NCBI GenBank assembly: GCA_044356305.1
Contig: JBIKWM010000005.1
Coordinates: forward strand, 1-64,000
DNA length: 64,000 nt
Direction: 5' to 3'
Source: JBIKWM01 sp044356305
GTDB taxonomy: Bacteria; Bacteroidota; Bacteroidia; UBA10329
Under the pieces are notes generated by a model. That model was given only the letters and a program-made list of their open reading frames with translations. It had not been told where the DNA came from and ran no database searches. Of the stretch, positions 57,811 through 64,000 are shown in pieces (the first letter of the stretch is position 1; each line of letters begins with the position of its first letter). Made by a program: the position numbers and the translations under genes.

Positions 57811-59340
57811 ATGCAAGAGACCATACTCATACTTGATTTCGGGTCGCAGTACACCCAGCTCATTGCCCGCAGGGTGCGCGAACTCAACGTGTACTGCGAG
57901 ATTCATCCCTTTAACCACATCCCGCCCATCGGCCCTGAAATAAAGGGGGTGATCCTGAGCGGCAGCCCGGCCTCGGTGCGCGACAAAGACGCACCCGACC
58001 CTAAGCTTGGCGACATACGTGGCCGCCTACCTCTGTTGGGCGTGTGCTACGGGGCCCAATGGCTGGCCCATAGCAACGGGGGCACCGTAGAGGCAAGCGC
58101 CAGCCGCGAATATGGCCGCGCCAACCTGGCCCATCTGGATGGAGACCATGTGCTGATGCGCGGGGTGCCCACCGGGTCGCAGGTGTGGATGAGCCATGGC
58201 GACTCCATCACGCGCCTGCCCGAGGGCTTCCATATCATAGGCTCAACGGCCGATGTGGCCGCTGCCGCTTTCGCCATTGCGGGCGAGCAGACCTACGGCA
58301 TCCAGTTCCATCCGGAGGTGGTGCATTCTGTGGATGGCCCCACGCTGCTCCGCAATTTCGTGGTGAACATCTGTGGTTGCAGGCAGGACCATACTCCCGA
58401 CTCGTTCATTGACAGCAGCGTGGCACAACTGCGCAGCCAATTGGGCACCGACCGCGTGGTGCTTGGCCTATCTGGCGGGGTCGACAGCAGCGTGGCGGCC
58501 ATGCTGCTGCACCGTGCCATCGGCAGCAATCTCTACTGCATTTTTGTGGATAACGGACTGCTGCGCAAGAACGAGTTTGGCACCGTGCTGGAGACCTACA
58601 AGGGGCTGGGACTGAATGTAAAAGGCGTGGATGCCAAGGACGCTTTTCTGGGCGAGCTAAAGGGAATATCGGACCCCGAGACCAAGCGCAAGACCATTGG
58701 CCGAGTGTTCATCGAGGTGTTCGACCGCGAGGCACACCTTATCACCGATGTGAAGTGGCTTGCACAGGGCACCATCTACCCCGATGTGATTGAGAGCGTG
58801 AGTGTGAAGGGGCCATCGGCCACTATAAAAAGCCACCACAACGTGGGGGGTCTGCCCGATTTCATGAAGCTGAAAGTGGTGGAACCCCTTCGCACACTCT
58901 TTAAGGACGAGGTGCGCGAAGTGGGCCGTCACTTGGGCCTGCCCGACCGCCTTTTGGGCCGCCACCCCTTCCCTGGGCCCGGGCTGGCCATCCGCATTCT
59001 GGGCGATATCACTCCCGATAAGGTGCGCATCCTACAGGAGGTGGACCACATCTTCATTCAAGGCCTCATTGACCACGACCTGTACGACAGCGTATGGCAG
59101 GCCGGGGCCATTTTCCTACCCGTGAAAAGCGTGGGCGTGATGGGCGATGAGCGCACCTACGAGAATGCCGTGTGCCTGCGTGCCGTTACCAGCCGCGATG
59201 GCATGACAGCCGACTGGTGCCACCTGCCCTACGAGTTCCTCGCCAAGATGAGCAACGAAATCATCAACAAGGTGCGCGGCATCAACCGCGTGGTGTACGA
59301 CATCAGCTCGAAACCACCTGCCACCATTGAGTGGGAGTGA
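57811..59340 (+). CDS. guaA: GMP synthase (glutamine-hydrolysing)
   Basis: A 509-aa cytosolic enzyme that converts XMP to GMP. The N-terminal class-I amidotransferase has the nucleophile loop GVCYGAQ (Cys79) and the FHPEV His. The ATP pyrophosphatase domain has SGGVDSSV (221-228), and the C-terminal dimerisation domain ends KPPATIEWE as in the family. All catalytic residues are present. Its last ~60 bp recur twice downstream in the same orientation (59957-60020 and 60595-60652), so the present 3' end may have been supplied by an inserted element. Confidence 0.97.
   Translation: MQETILILDFGSQYTQLIARRVRELNVYCEIHPFNHIPPIGPEIKGVILSGSPASVRDKDAPDPKLGDIRGRLPLLGVCYGAQWLAHSNGGTVEASASREYGRANLAHLDGDHVLMRGVPTGSQVWMSHGDSITRLPEGFHIIGSTADVAAAAFAIAGEQTYGIQFHPEVVHSVDGPTLLRNFVVNICGCRQDHTPDSFIDSSVAQLRSQLGTDRVVLGLSGGVDSSVAAMLLHRAIGSNLYCIFVDNGLLRKNEFGTVLETYKGLGLNVKGVDAKDAFLGELKGISDPETKRKTIGRVFIEVFDREAHLITDVKWLAQGTIYPDVIESVSVKGPSATIKSHHNVGGLPDFMKLKVVEPLRTLFKDEVREVGRHLGLPDRLLGRHPFPGPGLAIRILGDITPDKVRILQEVDHIFIQGLIDHDLYDSVWQAGAIFLPVKSVGVMGDERTYENAVCLRAVTSRDGMTADWCHLPYEFLAKMSNEIINKVRGINRVVYDISSKPPATIEWE
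59277..59340 (+). repeat. guaA 3' end, repeat copy 1
   Basis: The functional end of guaA, including the stop. It is 61/64 identical to copy 2 (59957-60020) and 55/58 to copy 3 (60595-60652). Confidence 0.95.
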
Positions 59341-59399
59341 GCCAATAGTCAGTATAGTCTGAGCGGCTGTTCTTCCGACTAACTTGCTGACCAATTTCC

Positions 59400-59945
59400 A
59401 TGAGACCAGCCCTTCTCATCCTTGCATTCGCCTTCTCACAATTTACCATGGTCTTTGCTCAGCAGCCTGTGCAGGAATCATCGGTCTGCGCAGGGGCTTG
59501 GTATCTTATTCAGGTAGAGTTCAATAATGAAGGGAAAGCATGGTTGAGAAAGGAGATCGGTACAGAGAACGGCATATTTTCTCAGGCCAGATATGATGAG
59601 AACTGGAGGTCGATTCAGAGAAACATCGAGAATCGGGTCTATAGACTCGGAATCTGGCCCGATCCCCAGGGTTGCGAGTATGAGTCACAGGATTCGATCC
59701 AACGCGGGACAGATGGTATCTCTTTTCGTACAGCCGCGAATACTTGTAGTGGATGTGGGGTGATCAAAAACGGTGTCTTTAAAATGGAGTCACCGTTGTG
59801 TACCTCAAGAGGGTGCGATATTGAGGGGGCCATATTTAATGACCTGTCAAGGCCGTTACCCATTAGAATATGGGGCGAGCTCCTCGTCATCGGGTCAGAA
59901 GAGACAAGATGCGTCTATTACCTGATGCGGGATCAGAAGAAATGA
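59400..59945 (+). CDS. small secreted Cys-rich protein, unknown
   Basis: 181 residues with a signal peptide (about 1-20, FTMVFAQ). The mature part has eight Cys, several paired (CSGCG; CTSRGC), which suggests disulfides outside the cytosol. No family is recognised. The gene lies wholly between copies 1 and 2 of the guaA 3' end, in the guaA orientation. It reads more AT-rich than guaA or hemE, which fits a transferred cassette. Confidence 0.7.
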   Translation: MRPALLILAFAFSQFTMVFAQQPVQESSVCAGAWYLIQVEFNNEGKAWLRKEIGTENGIFSQARYDENWRSIQRNIENRVYRLGIWPDPQGCEYESQDSIQRGTDGISFRTAANTCSGCGVIKNGVFKMESPLCTSRGCDIEGAIFNDLSRPLPIRIWGELLVIGSEETRCVYYLMRDQKK

Positions 59946-59956
59946 ACTGCGTTGTT

Positions 59957-60020
59957 CGGCATCAACCGCGTGGTGTACGACATCAGCTCTAAACCACCAG
60001 CCACCATTGAGTGGGAGCGA
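59957..60020 (+). repeat. guaA 3' end, repeat copy 2
   Basis: Differs from copy 1 at three sites: TCG to TCT (Ser, silent), CCT to CCA (Pro, silent) and the stop TGA to CGA. It is not attached to any upstream guaA sequence. Confidence 0.95.
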
Positions 60021-60032
60021 GGGCTCGGTGAA

Positions 60033-60278
60033 TCAGGAAAACGGCCCGGTCATCCTTTCATAGAGGAATTCTGGGGCAAGGTCAGCCCCATTCGGCCATT
60101 CCACGGTCCATGAATTGAGCTTGAAACGCTCGAACTCAATGGGGTCATGGAGCCCATTGAACGGAGGCCGGTCCAATTGGTCACTCAGGTCCACCACGCC
60201 AGATTCGCCTGTGTTGAATCGGATCTCGATCCTATGTTCGCCCACATATCGGGCATGGGTCAACCAGCGCAGTGCCAT
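60033..60278 (-). CDS. DUF2442-type small protein
   Basis: 81 residues. The pattern [52 protein letters not shown] matches the DUF2442 fold as I know it (a two-layer domain with the [10 protein letters not shown] end). These proteins often follow DUF4160 genes, as here with a 5-bp gap, and such pairs are sometimes listed as toxin-antitoxin candidates. That role is unproven. It lies in the second guaA-repeat interval, opposite in direction to guaA. Confidence 0.85.
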
Positions 60279-60283
60279 ATGGG

Positions 60284-60539
60284 TCAGATCAAGGGTTCAA
60301 TAGGTAGAGGCTGTTCTCCACGTTTTACCTTTTCCCAGTTGGTTCTGAGTTCATCGCGATGCAGCTCCATCCACTCGAAAACCAATTTCAACGCACGTTT
60401 AGGTAGAACACCATCTATGATCTCATCATCAATGGTCATTGTCGCCCGAAATTCCCCATAAGATGTGGAAGTGAGGAGGATTGTGGTCGTTGAAGAACAT
60501 CTGTATGATGATACCATAGAAACGGCAGATCTCAGGCAT
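60284..60539 (-). pseudogene. DUF4160 protein gene with a frameshift
   Basis: From the ATG at 60539 the frame reads MPEICRFYGIIIQMFFNDHN then PPHFH, the typical DUF4160 start, and then leaves the family frame near 60464. The rest (SYGEFRATMTIDDE, LPKRALKLVFEWMELH, LRTNWEKVKRGEQPLPIEPL) continues in another frame to the stop at 60284. Family members have two residues between HFH and YGE. Here there are four bases instead of six, so a 2-base deletion is likely. An intact-looking 91-codon ORF from 60559 is in the wrong frame at its N-terminus. A real pseudogene or a sequencing error are both possible. Confidence 0.8.
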
Positions 60540-60594
60540 ACTTCTGGGTCTTTGTGCAAAGCTATTTGAATAATCGCTGCAATAGGACTTTGTC

Positions 60595-60652
60595 CAACCG
60601 CATGGTGTACGACATCAGCTCTAAACCGCCTGCCACCATTGAGTGGGAGTGA
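60595..60652 (+). repeat. guaA 3' end, repeat copy 3
   Basis: Differs from copy 1 by GTG to ATG (Val to Met), TCG to TCT (silent) and CCA to CCG (silent). It keeps the TGA stop and lies 18 bp from the hemE stop, where an original guaA end would be expected. Confidence 0.93.
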
Positions 60653-60670
60653 GGCTGCGGCACGGACGAC

Positions 60671-61702
60671 TCAGGCCTTAAATCTGTATTCCTTCACCAC
60701 ATCAACAAACAACTTGACCTTATTCACCTCCAGGTCGGGATACAGGCCATGGCCGAGATTGGCAATGTGACGCTTAGGCCCGAAGGAACGCAACATGTAC
60801 TGCGTCTCATCAATAATGACCTGATCAGGAGCATAGAGCAGACAGGGATCCGCATTGCCCTGTAAGGTCTTGTCCGGGCCGATCATGACGCGGCTTTCAA
60901 TGGGATTCATCTCCCAATCGAGGCCGATGGTGGCACAGGGCAACTGGCCCAGTTCGCGCCTCACAAAATGTGCGCCCTTGGCAAACACTGTGACGGGTAC
61001 CTCAGAAATGCTGTGGCAGATACGCTTGATGTACGGCAGGGCAAAGGTGCGGTAGAGGTCGGGCCCGAGCACGCCTGCCCAACTGTCGAAAACCTGTACC
61101 ATGTGCGCCCCGGCAGCTATCTGGCCTTTGAGGTAATTGATGGTGCTGTCGGTGATCATGCCCAACAGCCTGTGGGCCAGGTCGGGTCGTTGGTACAGCA
61201 TGCGTTTGGCCACGCTGAAAGTCTTTGATCCACTGCCCTCAACCATGTAGGAAAAAATGGTCCACGGAGCACCTGCGAAACCGATGAGCGGCACACGGCC
61301 ATTGAGTGCCTTTGTTGTGAGGCTTATGGCCTCGATGGTGTAGGGCACATCGGCTGCCTGTGCCACCCGCAGTCGGTCTACATCGGCATCGGAGCGGATG
61401 GGTGCGCTGAACCATGGCCCGCGTTTCTCCTCCATTTGGTAAGGCAGGCCCATGGCCTCAGGGATAACGAGGATGTCTGAGAAGATGATGGCAGCATCGA
61501 CCCCCAGAATGTCAACGGGTTGCACTGTTACCTCGCAGGCGAACTCGGGCGATTCGACCAGTTCTTTGAATCCGCCCATCCGCGACCGTACCGCTCGGTA
61601 CTCTGGCAGCACCCTACCTGCCTGACGCATGAGCCACACCGGAGTGCGTTCCACTTCTTCTCCTCTTGCTGCGCGCAGTATCAGGTCATTCTTCAATGTC
61701 AT
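60671..61702 (-). CDS. hemE: uroporphyrinogen decarboxylase
   Basis: 343 aa. It removes four carboxyl groups from uroporphyrinogen III to give coproporphyrinogen in haem synthesis. The family signature RQAGRVLPEY is at 26-35 and the second signature GFAGAPWT at about 136-143. The substrate-binding Asp region (DAAIIFSDILVIPEAMG) and the C-terminal NLGHGLYPD are intact. It is convergent with guaA, separated only by the repeat/cassette region. Its -7 box lies 5 bp from the ATG and close to the divergent mqnB promoter. Confidence 0.96.
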   Translation of the reverse strand: MTLKNDLILRAARGEEVERTPVWLMRQAGRVLPEYRAVRSRMGGFKELVESPEFACEVTVQPVDILGVDAAIIFSDILVIPEAMGLPYQMEEKRGPWFSAPIRSDADVDRLRVAQAADVPYTIEAISLTTKALNGRVPLIGFAGAPWTIFSYMVEGSGSKTFSVAKRMLYQRPDLAHRLLGMITDSTINYLKGQIAAGAHMVQVFDSWAGVLGPDLYRTFALPYIKRICHSISEVPVTVFAKGAHFVRRELGQLPCATIGLDWEMNPIESRVMIGPDKTLQGNADPCLLYAPDQVIIDETQYMLRSFGPKRHIANLGHGLYPDLEVNKVKLFVDVVKEYRFKA

Positions 61703-61706
61703 GCCG

Positions 61707-61714
61707 CAAAAGTA
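61707..61714 (-). promoter_or_regulatory. -7 element of hemE (TACTTTTG)
   Basis: A full TAnnTTTG match on the minus strand, 4 bp from the ATG at 61702. Confidence 0.6.
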
Positions 61715-61721
61715 GCCCGCC

Positions 61722-61729
61722 TACCTTTG
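61722..61729 (+). promoter_or_regulatory. -7 element of mqnB (TACCTTTG)
   Basis: A full TAnnTTTG match ending 5 bp before the ATG at 61735. Only 7 bp separate it from the divergent hemE box. Confidence 0.6.
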
Positions 61730-61734
61730 GCCCC

Positions 61735-62322
61735 ATGCGCATATTGCTGGTGGCCGCCACAAAGGCCGAAGTGACACTCGACACCCACCATATGGTACTT
61801 ATAACGGGTGTGGGCATGGTGAACACTGCCCTGCACCTGAGCACGCATCTTGCTCTGCATCGGGGCAGCTACGATCTGGCCATTAACATGGGTGTGGCTG
61901 GTGCCTTTGACCCTGAAACGGAGCTGGGAAGCGTGTTTCAGATAAGCGAGGACAGTTTTGCTGATCTTGGGGCCGAGGACCATGACCGTTTTCTGACCCT
62001 GCCAGAAATGGGACTGATGCAGCAGGATGACTGGACATTGCCGGCCACGCATCATATGGATGGATTGCCTTGTGCCTCGGCCATAACGGTGAACACCGTA
62101 CATGGCAACCGTGCCTCCATAGCTGCACTACTTGCCCGCCATCCCGTTCACTTAGAGAGCATGGAAGGGGCTGCTTTCTTTACAGTATGCAGACATTTTG
62201 CCCTGCCTGCGGTGCAGATAAGGGCCGTTTCGAACCATGTGTTGCCCCGCGACCGGAGCAAATGGCAACTGGCCTTGGCAGTGAGTCGGTTAAATGAGGC
62301 GGTGAGCCGAATTGCTCAATAA
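61735..62322 (+). CDS. mqnB: futalosine hydrolase
   Basis: A 195-aa nucleoside-phosphorylase-fold enzyme that splits futalosine into dehypoxanthine futalosine and hypoxanthine in the alternative menaquinone pathway. The start MRILLVAATKAEV, the VLITGVGMVNTA segment, NMGVAGAF, and the C-terminal ESMEGAAFF and VSNHVLPRDRSKW (purine-site Asp) fit MqnB rather than MTA/SAH nucleosidase, which is longer. The ATG at 61735 is chosen because the promoter box precedes it; the frame itself opens at 61666. No other mqn gene is in the window. Confidence 0.85.
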   Translation: MRILLVAATKAEVTLDTHHMVLITGVGMVNTALHLSTHLALHRGSYDLAINMGVAGAFDPETELGSVFQISEDSFADLGAEDHDRFLTLPEMGLMQQDDWTLPATHHMDGLPCASAITVNTVHGNRASIAALLARHPVHLESMEGAAFFTVCRHFALPAVQIRAVSNHVLPRDRSKWQLALAVSRLNEAVSRIAQ

Positions 62323-62352
62323 AAAAGGCCGCCCCGGTAGGACGGCCTTTTC
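62321..62352. terminator. bidirectional terminator between mqnB and the T9SS protein
   Basis: Stem AAAAGGCCG / CGGCCTTTT with A-rich and T-rich flanks on the two sides, lying between two convergent genes. Confidence 0.88.
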
Positions 62353-62373
62353 TCTATTGTTCAGAGGCGTTGC

Positions 62374-64000
62374 TCAACGCACCACCAACCGCTCGGTGTG
62401 CAGTATGCCCTCGCCTTCCACTACGAGCATGTAAACGCCTTTGGCCAAGTTGCTCACTTCAACCGATCTGCGGCCCGGGCCACCGTTGATGGCGGTATTG
62501 CTCACGGTACGGCCGGTGGCATCGGTGATCCGCACCTGCGAGGCAATAACCCCGGCAGGCACATCGATGGTCACGGCCCCGGCTGATGGGTTGGGGTAAA
62601 CGCTGATGGCCGCGCCATCGGCCTCTTCAATGCCGACACATTCATTGACGGTCACAGTGATGGTGTCGCTGAAACCGGTGCAGCCTGCAATATCCACGAT
62701 CACGCTGATATCGTGGGCGCCCACGCCCAGATCATCGCCACTGAATATCACCGGATTGCCGCTCCAGCCGTTGCTCCACAGCACCGAGCTGAAGTTGCCG
62801 CCTGTCACCGTGATGGTATCGGTGTAGTTGACACACATCTCTATGTCACTGCCAAGCTGTGGCTGCGGGGCGTTGTCCAAAAATGAGATGCCCCATTCCT
62901 GCAGTTCGCCATCATCACCAAAGAAAGTGTCCTCAATGTACAGGGTCCAGGCACCGTTGGGGTCCTGACCATCATACAGGTCGCTGAGCGGTTGCTGGGG
63001 CTGATAGGTGCCCGCGGCAATGCCGTTTACCTGTGTAGTGATGCTGGTTGCAGCGGCATCGCTGAACACCACATCGTTCACATTCGGCACACCGCCACCG
63101 TTGCCAAGGCTAAGAGCCACCGTGTCGCCCGCTGGCGAGATCAGGTAGATGAGCATATCGGCCGGGTAGGCGTGCGGCAGCGACCCGATGGTGACGCTGT
63201 TGATGCGGAAACAACCGTTGAGAGCCGTTGGCAGGCCGCAGAAGTAGATGGACGAATGTGTTCCGGCCGGTATGTTGCCGCTCACAGGTTCGCTCGTAGT
63301 GATGGTCTGCGCCAGAGGGGTGTTGGCATAATTCGTCACCTCGTTGTCGGCCGAGAGGTCAGTGTTCGGATACTCATCGCCTTGCAGGGCGGTGAACACA
63401 TCAATCAGGTGCAGGCCCGATGCCGAGAGGTCGGCCGGAGTGCTGAAGGTGAACACGGCCGTATCGCCATGGGCCACCACCAGCGGGCAGTTCTGGGTCA
63501 CCGGGGCGCCTCCATCAACAGCATATCCCACCTGGAAATTCTGCACCGTCTGCAGGCCCTTGTTCCAGAATTTGATTTTCACGGTCTCATCGCCCAGGTC
63601 GCAGCCACTCTCAGGGGCAGGCATGCCAAGCGCAACAAGGTCAAACTGCGGCTGTGGGTAGATGAATATGTCATCGAGTGCGAAACCTTCCCAGGTGTTA
63701 CCCGAGAAATCGGATGAGAAGATGAAGCGCACCTTCACCGAGGCCTCACCGGCCACCCCGCTAAGCATGGTCTCTGCGGTCACCCATTCCGAGGCGGTCC
63801 CTGAGTTGCCGGTCCACGATGGGCCTGGGATCACCGCGTTGAAAGCGTTGGCCGTGTTGTACCAGTTCATGCCTTGACCCACGTTGCCCACAATGCTCCA
63901 TGTCAGGCCACCGTCTATTGATTTCTCAACCCACACCCCGTCCCAGTTGGTCTCTGAATTGAACTGAAGGGCGAAGCTGATGAGCGGGTCATCGGTAAGC
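62374..64000 (-). CDS. T9SS type-A secreted protein with proprotein-convertase P domain (N-terminus outside window)
   Basis: The last 542 residues are visible; the frame stays open to the window edge. In order: a MAM/jellyroll-like region (VWVEKSIDGGLTWSIVGNVG onward, then FSGNTWEGFALDDIFIY), a CARDB-like domain (GCDLGDETVKIKFWNKGLQT), a P domain (about 63280-62870; NSVTIGSLPHAYPADMLIYL, WTLYIEDTFFGDDGELQEW), and the type-A sorting domain (VYPNPSAGAVTIDVP, GRRSVEVSNLAKGVYMLVV, ERLVVR). This T9SS tail is removed and the protein attached to the cell surface or released. The missing upstream part may hold a peptidase domain, which is not visible here. Confidence 0.88.
   Translation of the reverse strand, partial: LTDDPLISFALQFNSETNWDGVWVEKSIDGGLTWSIVGNVGQGMNWYNTANAFNAVIPGPSWTGNSGTASEWVTAETMLSGVAGEASVKVRFIFSSDFSGNTWEGFALDDIFIYPQPQFDLVALGMPAPESGCDLGDETVKIKFWNKGLQTVQNFQVGYAVDGGAPVTQNCPLVVAHGDTAVFTFSTPADLSASGLHLIDVFTALQGDEYPNTDLSADNEVTNYANTPLAQTITTSEPVSGNIPAGTHSSIYFCGLPTALNGCFRINSVTIGSLPHAYPADMLIYLISPAGDTVALSLGNGGGVPNVNDVVFSDAAATSITTQVNGIAAGTYQPQQPLSDLYDGQDPNGAWTLYIEDTFFGDDGELQEWGISFLDNAPQPQLGSDIEMCVNYTDTITVTGGNFSSVLWSNGWSGNPVIFSGDDLGVGAHDISVIVDIAGCTGFSDTITVTVNECVGIEEADGAAISVYPNPSAGAVTIDVPAGVIASQVRITDATGRTVSNTAINGGPGRRSVEVSNLAKGVYMLVVEGEGILHTERLVVR

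Noticed and set aside
59277..60652. IS element or integron between guaA and hemE
   Set aside because: No transposase, integrase or terminal inverted repeats in the intervals. The repeats are guaA coding sequence, not attC-like folds.

Overview
This 64 kb window comes from a Bacteroidota chromosome, probably a Flavobacteriales- or Sphingobacteriia-like lineage (the order is a guess). The evidence is a Bacteroidota-type 16S gene, promoters with the TAnnTTTG -7 element, very large secreted proteins carrying type IX secretion system (T9SS) C-terminal domains, two-component-regulator propeller repeats, a Bacteroidota 'putative porin', the Bacteroidota-specific 'asparagine synthetase B' protein ending in AAKKKKQKT, and a futalosine-pathway menaquinone gene. 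Most of the window is GC-rich. A few genes (13260-15122, 59400-59945) read as more AT-rich.

Layout. 1-7900: housekeeping genes on the + strand (frr, recJ, mrp, a NifU-C protein), then a membrane protein / M16 protease / SDR operon. 7901-13255: a complete rRNA operon (two promoters, 16S, tRNA-Ile, tRNA-Ala, 23S, 5S, terminator). 13260-18260: a putative porin on +, then the minus-strand genes for a small membrane protein, dnaB and the 'asparagine synthetase B' protein. 18358-21377: a lipoprotein gene overlapping aceK, a gene mainly known from Proteobacteria. 21485-29128: a two-gene operon of giant T9SS type-B proteins (lectin, PKD and related repeats). 29189-33024: rarA, a 42-bp tandem repeat array, a 65-aa membrane protein, an S15/CocE-like hydrolase and tRNA-Pro. 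33150-40221: a lipoprotein/OMP pair, a 14-blade propeller-SpoIIE phosphatase sensor and ruvB. 40367-42223: three small secreted proteins. 42522-52523: a second giant T9SS type-B operon ending in an M15 peptidase. 52643-57573: a MORN-repeat pair, a two-lobe M16 protease and a paralogue of the 40367 protein. 57811-62322: guaA, two small cassette-like intervals, hemE and mqnB. 62374-64000: a T9SS type-A protein cut by the window edge.

The most interesting region is 59277-60652. The last ~60 bp of guaA occurs three times in direct orientation. The copies bracket two ~0.6 kb intervals: one holds a small secreted Cys-rich protein, the other a DUF4160 (frameshifted)/DUF2442 pair. The copies differ mostly at synonymous positions. 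This looks like serial site-specific insertion at the guaA 3' end by tiny elements without their own integrase.

Other points of note are twin rRNA promoters with matching spacing and start sequence, a set of nearly leaderless promoters, two 42-bp (14-codon) period repeats, domain shuffling among the giant adhesin-like proteins (including a domain nested inside a repeat), and translationally coupled aceK. Nothing was searched against databases. Family names rest on recognised motifs and architecture.
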